64,000 bases of DNA, from positions 248,001 to 312,000 of the forward strand of contig NZ_NKYE01000007.1 in the NCBI RefSeq assembly GCF_002262875.1, read 5' to 3'. How positions within the stretch are numbered: position 1 is the first letter of the stretch; every line of letters begins with the position of its first letter. Source of the stretch: Amycolatopsis antarctica (GTDB lineage Bacteria; Actinomycetota; Actinomycetes; Mycobacteriales; Pseudonocardiaceae). The position numbers and the translations under genes were made by a program. Below the pieces are notes generated by a model. The model saw nothing but the letters and a program-made list of their open reading frames with translations, ran no database searches and was not told the DNA's origin. Of this stretch, positions 43,402 through 51,819 are shown one piece after another.

Positions 43402-43893
43402 CTAGTCCGCGCGGTGCGCGAGGGCGAGCGACATCCGTTCCCGGGTGTAGCCGTCCTCGCGCGGCAGCGTCTCGATCTGGCCGGTGGGCCGGAAACCGAG
43501 CTTCTCGTACAGCCGCCTCGCCCTGGAGTTGTGTTCGTTGACCTGCAGCGCCACCACCGACGTCCCGGCTCTGCGGGCGCCGCGCACCACGGCGGCGATC
43601 AGCTCGCCTGCCAGCCCGCTGCCGCGGCGCCCCGGAGCCACCCACATGGCGACGGCGAACCATTCCCGGCCGTCCGGCAGCGCCCCGACCAGTCCGCAGG
43701 GTTCGGCGGCCCCCTCGGGCCACGCCACGAACCAGGCGCCACCGCGCAGCCGAGCCGTCCACTGCGCGGCGGTCATCGCGGCCTCGTCCGCGTGGGCGGA
43801 GGCGAACGCCTCGGGAGCGTCGAGCAGGGCACGCAGCCGGACGTCCCGCAGCAATCGCCAGTCGTCCTCGTCCAGTCGTCGGATCGGCACCAT
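43402..43893 (-). CDS. GNAT-family N-acetyltransferase
   Basis: A 163-residue acetyltransferase. The acetyl-CoA loop is VAPGRRGSGLAGELI, preceded by the beta-bulge WFAVAMWV. The final motif, ALQVNEHNSRARRLYEKLGFRPTG, is typical for the superfamily. The acceptor substrate is unknown. It is convergent with the VanZ gene with nine bases between stops. Confidence 0.9.
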   Translation of the reverse strand: MVPIRRLDEDDWRLLRDVRLRALLDAPEAFASAHADEAAMTAAQWTARLRGGAWFVAWPEGAAEPCGLVGALPDGREWFAVAMWVAPGRRGSGLAGELIAAVVRGARRAGTSVVALQVNEHNSRARRLYEKLGFRPTGQIETLPREDGYTRERMSLALAHRAD

Positions 43894-43957
43894 GGTTCCG
43901 ACGATCGCACGGCGCGCACCGCGGATGCCCGGCCGTTAAGCGGGGGGCGAACGGCCG

Positions 43958-44086
43958 TCAGGGGCGCCTGAGCATCCACTCCGCGTAGGGCTCGCTCGGA
44001 TCGTTCGGGTCCTGGCCTGCCAGGTGGAAGTAGACGCGGAACGTGGGCAGCAAGGTCTCCCAGCCGGTGTCCCGGGGATCGACCTC
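43958..44086 (-). pseudogene. Short open segment without start, possible gene remnant
   Basis: Between an in-frame TAA (44087-44089) and TGA (43958-43960) lies a protein-like 42-residue stretch, DPRDTGWETLLPTFRVYFHL followed by AGQDPNDPSEPYAEWMLR. There is no ATG or GTG start. Upstream of the TAA the same frame reads ELIHVVEA. Either a point stop has broken a small gene, or a TTG within it is used. The composition looks coding, but I cannot name a family. Confidence 0.4.
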
Positions 44087-44106
44087 TTACGCCTCCACGA
44101 CGTGGA

Positions 44107-44301
44107 TCAGTTCACCGGGCGGCGGGTCATCTCCGCTTGCAGTTTCGCGGGGGCCAGTGGGTCGACCTCGCCGAGGCGGGCCAGGTGCGCCCGGCGGCGC
44201 GTCGTGGCGCGGCGCTCGGCGCGCCGGTCAGTGCCGGCTACGTAGGTGACGGCGGCGGCGAAGATCAGCACGACCAGTCCGAGCACCAGGGCGAACTCCA
44301 A
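44107..44301 (-). CDS. Small single-pass membrane protein (64 aa)
   Basis: A 64-residue protein with one N-terminal helix (ALVLGLVVLIFAAAVTYVAG) and a highly basic, Arg-rich cytoplasmic tail. The start is TTG at 44301, preceded by GAGGAGGAG with suitable spacing. No family is recognised. It could be cotranscribed with the remnant downstream. Confidence 0.6.
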   Translation of the reverse strand: MEFALVLGLVVLIFAAAVTYVAGTDRRAERRATTRRRAHLARLGEVDPLAPAKLQAEMTRRPVN

Positions 44302-44432
44302 CGCCGCTCCTCCTCACCGCTTTGTGTGGCAGGTCACACAGCGTACGCAAGGAGTACCGACTTGACCACCCCGCCGGGTAGCGGCTGGTCAGTGCGCTGA
44401 TTTCGGCGGGAGTCAGCGAGCGCGGCCGGTAG

Positions 44433-44753
44433 TCACTGCTCTGGCCGTACGGGAAGCATCGGGCGCATGAAGGTCCGCTCGTGCCGGAGCACGCAGCCGC
44501 TCTCGTCCCTGATCCGATCGGCTTCGATGAAGCCGGGGTCGGTGCCGAACAGCCCGCGGTACTCCTCGTAGGCGGCGAGGCTCGGGAAGGAGAACAGCGC
44601 GAGGGCCTTGTCACTGGCACCCTCCGCCGGAAGGAAGTAGCCGTGATGGGTGCCGCCGTGAAGATCGACAAGCTCCATCCAGCGACGCCCGAAACGCTCG
44701 AAGGCGTCGATCTTCGACGGATCGATGACGTACTCCACGACACAAGTGATCAC
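44433..44753 (-). CDS. NIPSNAP family protein
   Basis: A 106-residue dimeric alpha-beta-barrel protein. VVEYVIDPSKIDAFERFGRRWMELV starts the domain, then comes HHGYFLPAEGASDKALALFSFPSLAAYEEYRGLFG. Bacterial NIPSNAP proteins have no settled function. The family begins near the GTG at 44753, so the few residues of open frame before it are ignored. The gene is 30 bp downstream of the VOC-family gene. Confidence 0.88.
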   Translation of the reverse strand: MITCVVEYVIDPSKIDAFERFGRRWMELVDLHGGTHHGYFLPAEGASDKALALFSFPSLAAYEEYRGLFGTDPGFIEADRIRDESGCVLRHERTFMRPMLPVRPEQ

Positions 44754-44783
44754 GGCCGACCCTAACAACGCCGTAGCGCGTCG

Positions 44784-45143
44784 TCACCTCGCCGGAAGCA
44801 CGCAGAACTCGTTGTCCTCCGGGTCCGCGAGCACGATCCACGGGTGCCCGGGAGCTTCGGAGAGCACCCGCGCTCCGAGGACGACCAGCCGCCGTACTTC
44901 CTCGCGCTGGTCGCCGGGCTCGGGCGCGAGGTCCAGGTGCAGGCGGTTCTTGCTGCTCTTCGCTTCCGGCACCGGCTGGAACAGCAGCGTCGGCCCGGCC
45001 GGGGCGCCGACCTCCACGTACTCGACCTCGCAGGCGTCCCGCCAGCGTTCCCGGACCTCGGCGCCGAGGGCGGCACACCAGAACCCGGCGAGCCGTTCGG
45101 CGTCAAGACAATCGATCGCGATCGCCAGTACCCGTGTGGCCAT
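44784..45143 (-). CDS. VOC family (glyoxalase-like) protein
   Basis: A 119-residue protein with the paired beta-alpha-beta-beta-beta modules of the vicinal-oxygen-chelate fold. AIAIDCLDAERLAGFWCAALG begins module one. Module two covers KNRLHLDLAPEPGDQREEV to WIVLADPEDNEFCVLP. His and Glu in the HLDL and NEFCVL segments are usual metal-ligand positions. Substrate unknown. ATG 45143 is taken at the start of the fold. Confidence 0.87.
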   Translation of the reverse strand: MATRVLAIAIDCLDAERLAGFWCAALGAEVRERWRDACEVEYVEVGAPAGPTLLFQPVPEAKSSKNRLHLDLAPEPGDQREEVRRLVVLGARVLSEAPGHPWIVLADPEDNEFCVLPAR

Positions 45144-45538
45144 GCCCGGTTCGTACCCGCTGCTCGTGCACGTCACACGTCCGCGTCCACGGACGCCCCG
45201 GGCAGGGACGGGTGGCGGGAGAAGTCGCAACATTGCTTTGGGTAGTGAAATCGGACGACTTCATGTAGGCGACCACCCATAAGAACCACGCGCGGGAATC
45301 CGTTCATCACCCGTAGTCGATCGCGTGCATCGGTTCGACGTCACCAGCTGACCGAGATGGGCGAAAGTGCGATCTCACGGGGGAAACTTCCGTCATGGAT
45401 CGGTCGCGCCGGTCTCCTACCAAGTAGTAGACAGTCCTGGCCGCCATGTGTGACCAGGCGCGACAGGGCGATTCCTCCGGGCACGTACGGCCCGGGGAGC
45501 GGAAACCGGCGACGGGGCCCGCACATGGACGGAGTGGC
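45144..45538. other. Intergenic region before the LuxR regulator, no gene seen
   Basis: A 395-bp stretch between the divergent VOC and LuxR-type genes. It must contain both promoters. Positions 45225-45300 are AT-richer. No convincing open frame, RNA gene or strong palindrome is visible. Confidence 0.5.
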
Positions 45539-46288
45539 ATGACACGCAGCACCGGGAGCAATCGGCTCCAGCCAGGCCCCCGGGTCGCGGGCAACCGGAC
45601 TCTCGGCGTCGCGGCCGTCGATCCCGTGCCGATCTTCCGGGACGGACTGGCCGCCATGGTGCAGCGCGCGCCCGGCCTGCACTGGGTCGGGCAGGCGGCC
45701 AACCAGCACGCGATCCTGCAACTCAGCGAACAGCTACGGCCGGACGTCGTGCTTCTCGACTCCGGCCTGGATCCGCAGGGCCACCTGGTGCGGCTGCTCA
45801 GCACCGGCGACCGCAACGTGGTGATCGTGATGCTGGTGCGGCATGCCCACCGGACGCCGCAGTACCTCGCCGGGCTGGTCGAGGCCGGGGCACACGGGAT
45901 CGTGCCGCGAGCGGCGGAGGCGCGCAGGCTGAGCGAGGCGATCCACCGCACGCACGCGGACCGGCACTACGTCGATCCGACGCTGGCGGCGCTGACCGTC
46001 AAGCCGAAGCGGGCGCAGAACGGCGACTCGGGCATGCGGGTGCAGATGCCGCTGTCCCGGCGCGAGTACCAGGTCCTGCAGCTACTGGCCGAGGGACTGG
46101 AGAACGCCGCGATCGCACGGATGCTGTTCCTGTCGGTGGAGACCGTTCGCACGCACGTGAAGAGCATCCTGCGCAAGCTGTCCGCCCGCGACCGGACGCA
46201 TGCCGTGACCACGGCGTTCCGTACCGGCATCCTGGTGATCCAGCCGGACGATCCGCGTACCGACACCGCGCCCGCGCCGCGCCGCTGA
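45539..46288 (+). CDS. LuxR-family regulator with atypical receiver domain
   Basis: A 249-residue regulator without a neighbouring kinase. The receiver retains the acceptor Asp (D74 in VVLLDSGLD) but only one residue of the acidic pair (VDP, D28). The usual Ser/Thr is Leu (IVMLVRH, L99), and the conserved Lys is Arg (HGIVPRAAE, R124). Such atypical receivers often work without phosphorylation or bind small molecules. The C-terminal LuxR domain is intact (LSRREYQVLQLLAEGLENAA, SVETVRTHVKSILRKLSARD). ATG 45539 follows GGACGGAG. Confidence 0.88.
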   Translation: MTRSTGSNRLQPGPRVAGNRTLGVAAVDPVPIFRDGLAAMVQRAPGLHWVGQAANQHAILQLSEQLRPDVVLLDSGLDPQGHLVRLLSTGDRNVVIVMLVRHAHRTPQYLAGLVEAGAHGIVPRAAEARRLSEAIHRTHADRHYVDPTLAALTVKPKRAQNGDSGMRVQMPLSRREYQVLQLLAEGLENAAIARMLFLSVETVRTHVKSILRKLSARDRTHAVTTAFRTGILVIQPDDPRTDTAPAPRR

Positions 46289-46343
46289 CCTTCTCCACGG
46301 CTGCGCGGGCGCTGATTTCTCCGTCACAGGATCGCGGATTCAC

Positions 46344-46370
46344 TTGCCGTCGGTTACCCGTAGGTAATAT
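46344..46370 (+). promoter_or_regulatory. Promoter and operator-like dyad before fadE5
   Basis: TTGCCG (46344-46349) and TAATAT (46365-46370) could be -35 and -10 elements with a short 15-bp spacer. The dyad TTACC-CGTA-GGTAA (46354-46367) sits between and over them, and a further half-site TTACCGG lies about 10 bp downstream. This layout suggests repression by a TetR-type fatty-acid regulator, which is inference. Confidence 0.5.
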
Positions 46371-46433
46371 CCTGATGTTACCGGTCAGTAGGGGCAGCCC
46401 TGCCGGAATGACGAGCCGACACGGAGCGACGAC

Positions 46434-48278
46434 ATGGGCCACTACAAGAGCAACGTGCGAGACCTGGAGTTCAACCTCTTCGAGGTACTCGGCGTACAGG
46501 ATCGACTCGGCAAGGGCGTGCTCGAGGATTCGGACGAGGAGACCGCCCGCGGGGCGCTGGCCGAGCTGAACAACCTCGCCACCGGACCGCTGGCCGAGTC
46601 CTTCGTCGACAGCGACCGCAACCCGCCCGTCTACGACCCGAAGACCTTCTCGGCCACGCTGCCGGAGTCGTTCAAGAAGAGCTACCAGGCGCTCTGGGAC
46701 GGCGAGTGGTGGCGGATGGGCCTGCCGAACCACCTCGGTGGTCTCGGCCTGCCCCCGACCGTGCAGTGGGCGCTGTCCGAGCTGGTGCTCGGCGCGAACC
46801 CGGCACTGTTCATGTACCTGGCTGGCCCGAACTTCGCGATGATCGTCGACAAGAACGGCACCGAGGAGCAGAAGCGCTGGGCGCAGTTCATGATCGACAA
46901 GGCCTGGGGCGCCACGATGGTGCTGACCGAGCCGGACGCCGGATCGGACGTCGGCGCCGGCCGCACCAAGGCCACCCGGAACGACGACGGCTCGTGGAGC
47001 ATCGACGGCGTCAAGCGCTTCATCACCTCGGGCGACCAGGACATGACCGAGAACATCATGCACCTGGTCCTCGCCCGCCCCGAAGGTGAAGGGATCGAGA
47101 CGAAGCCGGGCACCAAGGGCCTGTCGCTGTTCCTGGTGCCGAAGTTCCACTTCGACTCGGAGACCGGCGAGCTGGGCGAGCGCAACGGCGCCTACGTCAC
47201 AGGAGTCGAGCACAAGATGGGGCTGAAGGTCTCCACCACCTGTGAGCTGACCTTCGGCCAGCACGACACCCCGGCCAAGGGCTGGCTGCTCGGCGAGGTG
47301 CACGACGGCATCGCACAGATGTTCCAGGTCATCGAGTACGCCCGGATGATGGTCGGCACCAAGGCGATCGCCACCCTCTCCACCGGTTACCTCAACGCGC
47401 TCGAGTACGCCAAGGAGCGCGTCCAGGGCGCCGACCTGCCGAACATGCTGAACAAGGCCGCCCCTCGGGTCACCATCACGCACCACCCGGACGTCCGCCG
47501 CAGCCTGATGCTGCAGAAGGCGTACGCCGAGGGCCTGCGCGCGGTGTACCTGTACACGGCCTCGTACCAGGACACGATCTGGACGCAGGACGGGGACGCG
47601 GAGGCGCTGAAGCTGGCCGAGAGCGTCAACGACCTGCTGCTGCCGATCGTCAAGGGTGTCGGTTCCGAGCGGGCCACCGAGCAGCTCGTGCAGTCGCTGC
47701 AGACGCTCGGCGGTTCGGGCTTCCTGCAGGACTACCCGATCGAGCAGTACATCCGCGACGCGAAGATCGACTCGCTGTACGAGGGCACCACCGCCATCCA
47801 GTCGCTGGACTTCTTCTTCCGCAAGGTCGTCCGGGACAAGGGCAAGTCGCTGGCGCACATCGCGGGCGAGATCAGCCAGTTCATCGAGTCCGAGGCGGGC
47901 AACGGCAGGCTGAAGAACGAGCGGACGCTGCTGAAGACCGCGCTGGAGGACACCCAGGGCATCCTCGGCTCGCTGATCGGCTACCTGACGGCCTCGCAGG
48001 AGGACCCGCAGAACATCAACAAGGCCGGCCAGCACACCGTTCGCCTGCTGCTCTCCGCCGGTGACCTGATCGTCGGCTGGCAGTTGCTCAAGCACGCCGA
48101 GGTGGCGATCGGCAAGCTGGACGCTGGTGCCTCCGCCAAGGACCGCGCGTTCTACGAGGGCAAGGTGGCCGTGGCGCAGTTCTTCGCCCGCAGCGTCCTG
48201 CCGGAGCTGACCGCTCGCCGGGCGATCGTGGAGAACGCTGACAACGATCTGATGGAGGTCGACGAGGCGTCGTTCTGA
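46434..48278 (+). CDS. fadE5: Acyl-CoA dehydrogenase, FadE5 type
   Basis: A 614-residue flavoenzyme catalysing the first step of beta-oxidation. The N-terminus [20 protein letters not shown] and the length (about 80 residues before the core plus a long C-terminal extension) match mycobacterial FadE5, a broad-chain acyl-CoA dehydrogenase. The FAD/substrate segment [19 protein letters not shown] and the catalytic-glutamate region [17 protein letters not shown] are clear. It stands as a single transcription unit with an operator-like promoter and a strong terminator. Confidence 0.95.
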   Translation: MGHYKSNVRDLEFNLFEVLGVQDRLGKGVLEDSDEETARGALAELNNLATGPLAESFVDSDRNPPVYDPKTFSATLPESFKKSYQALWDGEWWRMGLPNHLGGLGLPPTVQWALSELVLGANPALFMYLAGPNFAMIVDKNGTEEQKRWAQFMIDKAWGATMVLTEPDAGSDVGAGRTKATRNDDGSWSIDGVKRFITSGDQDMTENIMHLVLARPEGEGIETKPGTKGLSLFLVPKFHFDSETGELGERNGAYVTGVEHKMGLKVSTTCELTFGQHDTPAKGWLLGEVHDGIAQMFQVIEYARMMVGTKAIATLSTGYLNALEYAKERVQGADLPNMLNKAAPRVTITHHPDVRRSLMLQKAYAEGLRAVYLYTASYQDTIWTQDGDAEALKLAESVNDLLLPIVKGVGSERATEQLVQSLQTLGGSGFLQDYPIEQYIRDAKIDSLYEGTTAIQSLDFFFRKVVRDKGKSLAHIAGEISQFIESEAGNGRLKNERTLLKTALEDTQGILGSLIGYLTASQEDPQNINKAGQHTVRLLLSAGDLIVGWQLLKHAEVAIGKLDAGASAKDRAFYEGKVAVAQFFARSVLPELTARRAIVENADNDLMEVDEASF

Positions 48279-48312
48279 CGTCTCGACGCGGTCCCCGCGG
48301 AACCTCACGGCA

Positions 48313-48364
48313 ACGGCCGCGAGACGCAGTGCTTCCCCCGGCGGCACTGTCGCCTCGCGGCCGT
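48313..48364 (+). terminator. Long terminator hairpin after fadE5
   Basis: An outer 11-bp stem (ACGGCCGCGAG at 48313-48323 and complement at 48354-48364) encloses an inner 6-bp stem (CAGTGC at 48327-48332 and GCACTG at 48344-48349). It begins 35 bp after the fadE5 stop. Confidence 0.8.
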
Positions 48365-48505
48365 CGCCGTTCCGGCACGGCTTTTCCGCCGCCGGTTTCG
48401 CGCCGGATGCGGTTTTGAACCGATGCCTCCGAGGTACCTACTCACCCGAGAGCTGTACCGGGCTGGGCGTGCCGTCCGGCCCGTGCCACGGGCGTAGGGA
48501 GCGAC

Positions 48506-48784
48506 ATGACCGTCACCAGTATTTTCACGGCAATTCTGGTCGGGCTGCTGATCGGAGCGCTGGGCCGTTTCGTGGTGCCCGGCAAGCAGAAGATCCCGAT
48601 CTTCCTGACCATCCTGGTCGGCATCGTGGCCGCGTTCGCGGGCACCGCCATCGCCCGCGGCGCGGGGTACGCCGAGACGGACGGCTTCGACTGGCTCGAA
48701 CTGCTCACCCAGGTGGGCGTGGCGGCGATCGTCGTCGTGGTGGTCTCCCGGCTCTACCCTGGCAAGCGGGGCGTCCGGCGCTGA
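48506..48784 (+). CDS. GlsB/YeaQ/YmgE family membrane protein, copy 1
   Basis: A 92-residue protein with three helices and the family pattern GLLIGALGRFVVPGKQKIPIFLTILVGIVAA. These transglycosylase-associated, small stress-induced membrane proteins are often induced by osmotic or envelope stress. ATG 48506 follows GTAGGGAGCGAC. It is one of two tandem paralogues. Confidence 0.9.
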   Translation: MTVTSIFTAILVGLLIGALGRFVVPGKQKIPIFLTILVGIVAAFAGTAIARGAGYAETDGFDWLELLTQVGVAAIVVVVVSRLYPGKRGVRR

Positions 48785-48903
48785 CGGGCACCCGTCTTCT
48801 CACCGCTCCTCGAACGGGTTACCCCAGGTGGCGCACACCGCGCGTCCCGCGTCGAGCGGTGTCACGCTGATCGCATCCGGTTCTCACCGTCGAAGGAGTA
48901 GTC

Positions 48904-49200
48904 ATGCTTGGTGGAATCTGGGGCATCATCACGACGATCGTGGTCGGCCTCGTGCTCGGCGTCATCGGTCGCATGCTCGCCAAGGGCGACCAGAAAATCC
49001 CGATGTGGCTGACGATCGTCGTCGGCATCGTCGCCGCGTTCGTCGGCAACTGGCTCGCCGGTGTCTTCGGCGTCCGGGATACCGACGGCATCGACTGGAT
49101 CCGGCACGCGTTCCAGGTCGTCGCGGCCATCGTCGGTGTCATCGCCGCGGCGGCGATCTGGACGAAGGTCAAGGGCGGTCGCGGCCGCGTCCGCACCTGA
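48904..49200 (+). CDS. GlsB/YeaQ/YmgE family membrane protein, copy 2
   Basis: A 98-residue paralogue of the preceding gene, with GLVLGVIGRMLAKGDQKIPMWLTIVVGIVAAF and matching helices. Both retain the GRxxxxxxQKIP loop. GAAGGAGTAGTC precedes the ATG, a strong site. A three-copy palindromic repeat element begins 21 bp after the stop. Confidence 0.9.
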   Translation: MLGGIWGIITTIVVGLVLGVIGRMLAKGDQKIPMWLTIVVGIVAAFVGNWLAGVFGVRDTDGIDWIRHAFQVVAAIVGVIAAAAIWTKVKGGRGRVRT

Positions 49201-49221
49201 CCCCCACATGGAGCAATATCG

Positions 49222-49318
49222 CGCAATACGTCGACATATTGCGGTGGCGGGGACCGCAATATGTCGACGTATTGCGAAGCATCGTGCGCAAGGTATCGCA
49301 ATATGTCGACGTATTGCG
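49222..49318. repeat. Palindromic GTCGAC repeat, locus 2 (three copies)
   Basis: Three 22-bp units lie at 49222-49243, 49255-49276 and 49297-49318, with start-to-start distances of 33 and 42 bp. Unit 1 is the exact reverse complement of units 2 and 3, which are identical. The 20-bp linker between units 2 and 3 (AAGCATCGTGCGCAAGGTAT) recurs with one change at locus 3. The element fills the gap between the convergent GlsB and VanW genes and could act as a bidirectional transcript end. Confidence 0.92.
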
Positions 49319-49363
49319 GTTGGTTGCGTTAGGGGCGCGCCCGCGAGGCGGGTGTGACGCGGG

Positions 49364-51295
49364 TCAGGGGGTCGGCGGTGGCGGCGCGGGGACGCAGATG
49401 ACGGTCGGCCGTGGCCGGTAGGTCACCTCGGAGGTCTCCCGGCTCACCTCCGCGCCGGACGCGATGTCGTAGCGGACGCGGGTGTCGGAGGTGGTGAAGC
49501 CGGGCGATCCGGCCGAGGACCTGCAGCCGGGTGGCCCCACCTCCACCGGCGGCGGCGTGACGTCGGCGCGCGGACCGGTGCTGCTCTCGACGCGGTACTT
49601 CTTGGTACCCCAGATCTTCACGGTCACCGAGGATCCGCTGCTGGTCGCCTGGATGACGGCACCGGTGTCCGCGTCGTTGGTGAACCCCATGTCCACAGTG
49701 GACCCGTCGTCCTGCAGGGTCTTGGCGTCCCTGGCGAACGGATATCGGTCCAGGTAGTACGGATGCGCCGTGTGCCCGGCGTCCTTGAGCCCGCCGAAGT
49801 AGGCGGCGTTGTAGAGCGTGGTGGTGAACTGCGAGACGCCGCCGCCCGGCACCTGCTCACCGGTCCCGTCCTCGCGCACCGGGGCGCGGGTGAACTCCCC
49901 GGAGGACAACGACACCAGCCGGTTGTTCAGGCTGAACGTCTCGCCGGGCTTCACCAGCGCACCGTTCACCTTCGCCGCCGCGGCCTGCACGTTGGTCGCG
50001 GCCGGGCCGGAGAAACCGGAACTGCTGAACTCGCCGATGACCTCCTTGACGCCGAGCGCGTTCGCCGCATCCGTTGTCAGAGAAGGATCCTTGGTGTCGT
50101 AGACGGCGGGCAGCTCCCGGCCATCGGTCTTCTTCAGCACCTCGGTGTACGGCTGCAGGGTCTTCTGCCAGCTCACCTGCCGCGCCTGTTCGGACGGCAC
50201 GACCGTCGGCGCGCCGCTCGCGAACTCGAACGCCGCGTCCTTGCCCTCCTTCTCCGTCTCGGCCAGTTGCGGGGCGAGCGTTTCCTGCAGTTTCGCCGGG
50301 TTCACCTTGACGTCCAGTCCGCCCCCGTCGACTGCGGTGATCAGGAACGCGGCGCCGATGTCGCCGGGCCTGAGGACGGCGTCCCTGCCCTCGCCCTTCA
50401 CCGTGACCGGCGCGGCGATGGCAGGCCGGATGGTCTGCTCCAGCGCGAGGCGGACGCCCTCCGAACTGGCCTTGACGGGCGTGATGCTCATGGCGATGTC
50501 GATGCCCGACGGGCCGAGCCAGTTCGCCTCGACCGTCTCGATCGCGGTGTCCAGGTCGGCTAGCTGCTGTCCCTGCCGGGGTTCCACGGCGCTGGCCTCG
50601 ATACCGCCGTCGCTGCCCGGGATGTCGACGAACGCGATGCCGCCCTCGGTGGGCCCGTGGTTGAGCTGGGTGCCGGCGAGCCGGTCGACGGCCTGGGCGA
50701 GTGTCTGCGAGTCGGACTTCGTCTCGACGCCGACCTCCCGGGTGGTGAAGAACGAGGTGATCCGCGTGATCGGGCTCAACGGCTGCGTCCCGGCCTGTTC
50801 GACGGTGGCGGCCCAGTCGACGCCCAGCCCGGACTCCTTCGGCGCGAGCTTGGCCTCGACGTCCCCGGCACGAACCTGCACGGGCTGGGTGAGCCGCGAG
50901 TCGAGTTCCTTCCGGAGGGTGGCCTCGGCGTCCGCGCGGTTCATGCCGCCGACGTCGACGCCGGCGACCGTGACGCCGCGCGGCACGTCCCCGGCGCTGA
51001 TCATCAGATCGGCCGCGTAGACGACGACGAACAGGCCCATGACACCGCCGGCGACCATGAAGACCTTGCCGAGGCCCTTGCGGAACTTGCGGGCGGGGGT
51101 GGGCGGCGGGTCGACGATGTCGTCGCCCTCCAGCAGTTCGCCCGCGAGGGCGTCGTCGCCGTAGCGGTAGGGATCGGGCGACATGGGGTCGTCGTTGATG
51201 CGCTGCGGAGTGGCGCGCGTGTCGACGGGAGGGATCTCGCCGGTGGTCTCGACCGGGTCGGTATCCCACGCCGGCCAGTAGTGTTCTTCCCGCAC
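49364..51295 (-). CDS. VanW family protein with peptidoglycan-binding-like domains
   Basis: A 643-residue membrane-anchored envelope protein. After about 75 polar residues a single helix (VFMAGGVMGLFVVVYAADLMI) leads outside. Two repeated modules follow (about 90-340, PG_binding_4-like: VTVAGVDVGGMNRADAEATL). The VanW domain comes next (about 430-560), with VQAAAAKVNGALVKPGETFS and VPGGGVSQFTTTLYNAAYFG. The C-terminus is Pro-rich. VanW co-occurs with vancomycin-resistance genes elsewhere, but its own role is unknown. GTG 51295 has GGAGGGG upstream; an open start at 51325 is less likely. Confidence 0.9.
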   Translation of the reverse strand: MREEHYWPAWDTDPVETTGEIPPVDTRATPQRINDDPMSPDPYRYGDDALAGELLEGDDIVDPPPTPARKFRKGLGKVFMVAGGVMGLFVVVYAADLMISAGDVPRGVTVAGVDVGGMNRADAEATLRKELDSRLTQPVQVRAGDVEAKLAPKESGLGVDWAATVEQAGTQPLSPITRITSFFTTREVGVETKSDSQTLAQAVDRLAGTQLNHGPTEGGIAFVDIPGSDGGIEASAVEPRQGQQLADLDTAIETVEANWLGPSGIDIAMSITPVKASSEGVRLALEQTIRPAIAAPVTVKGEGRDAVLRPGDIGAAFLITAVDGGGLDVKVNPAKLQETLAPQLAETEKEGKDAAFEFASGAPTVVPSEQARQVSWQKTLQPYTEVLKKTDGRELPAVYDTKDPSLTTDAANALGVKEVIGEFSSSGFSGPAATNVQAAAAKVNGALVKPGETFSLNNRLVSLSSGEFTRAPVREDGTGEQVPGGGVSQFTTTLYNAAYFGGLKDAGHTAHPYYLDRYPFARDAKTLQDDGSTVDMGFTNDADTGAVIQATSSGSSVTVKIWGTKKYRVESSTGPRADVTPPPVEVGPPGCRSSAGSPGFTTSDTRVRYDIASGAEVSRETSEVTYRPRPTVICVPAPPPPTP

Positions 51296-51336
51296 TGCGT
51301 CCGTCCCCTCCGACCCGCGCAGCACGTCACCGGTGG

Positions 51337-51690
51337 TTACAAGTACAGCCCGGTGCCGTGTTCGCCGCCTTCGCTGGCGACCGCATGGATGTCCCGTTCC
51401 CGCATGACCAGATAGGGCTCCCCCTGGATCTCCACCTCGAGCTGGTCCTCCGGGTTGAACAGCACGCGATCGCCAACCTTCACATTGCGCACATTATTGC
51501 CTACGCCCAGTACATCACCCCAGGCCAGACGTCGTGCCACCTCCGCTGTCGCCGGGATGACGATGCCGCCGCTGCTTCGCCGCTCACCGTCCTCGGCCGA
51601 TATTCGGACCAGCACGCGGTCGTGCAGCATCTGGATCTCGAGTTTCGCGTGCTGGCTCTGCGCGTTCGGACGATCTGACACGCGAGCCAT
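51337..51690 (-). CDS. GroES-like co-chaperonin (variant Cpn10)
   Basis: A 117-residue Cpn10-fold protein. LHDRVLVRI starts the domain. The mobile loop (ERRSSGGIVIPATA) keeps the SGGIVI triplet used to contact GroEL. Compared with classical GroES it has a 20-residue N-terminal extension and a short C-terminal tail (GGEHGTGLYL). The roof beta-hairpin appears shortened (VGNNVRNVKVGDRVLF). No GroEL gene is nearby, so it is probably an accessory paralogue. ATG 51690 is chosen because the upstream open stretch is unrelated. Confidence 0.82.
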   Translation of the reverse strand: MARVSDRPNAQSQHAKLEIQMLHDRVLVRISAEDGERRSSGGIVIPATAEVARRLAWGDVLGVGNNVRNVKVGDRVLFNPEDQLEVEIQGEPYLVMRERDIHAVASEGGEHGTGLYL

Positions 51691-51819
51691 GTTACTGGTG
51701 ACTCGCCGCCGGTTCCGTCCATGCGTGTTCAACTACCCACTACGGTCCACGGTTACGTGCCACCGAACGGATCACCGCGGCCCACACCGGATATTTCACC
51801 CGCTCGGGGGTGATCCCGC

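Noticed and set aside
48819..49301. Repeated peptide QYVDVLR/QYVDILR encoded across the palindromic elements
   Set aside because: All reading frames through the 42-bp unit are open on both strands because its period is a multiple of three. The peptide repeat is a by-product of the DNA repeat and lies in gene-free gaps.
49222..49318. Possible parS sites or CRISPR repeats in the GTCGAC elements
   Set aside because: The sequence does not resemble the TGTTTCACGTGAAACA parS site, no parAB genes are present, and the linkers are conserved rather than unique spacers.
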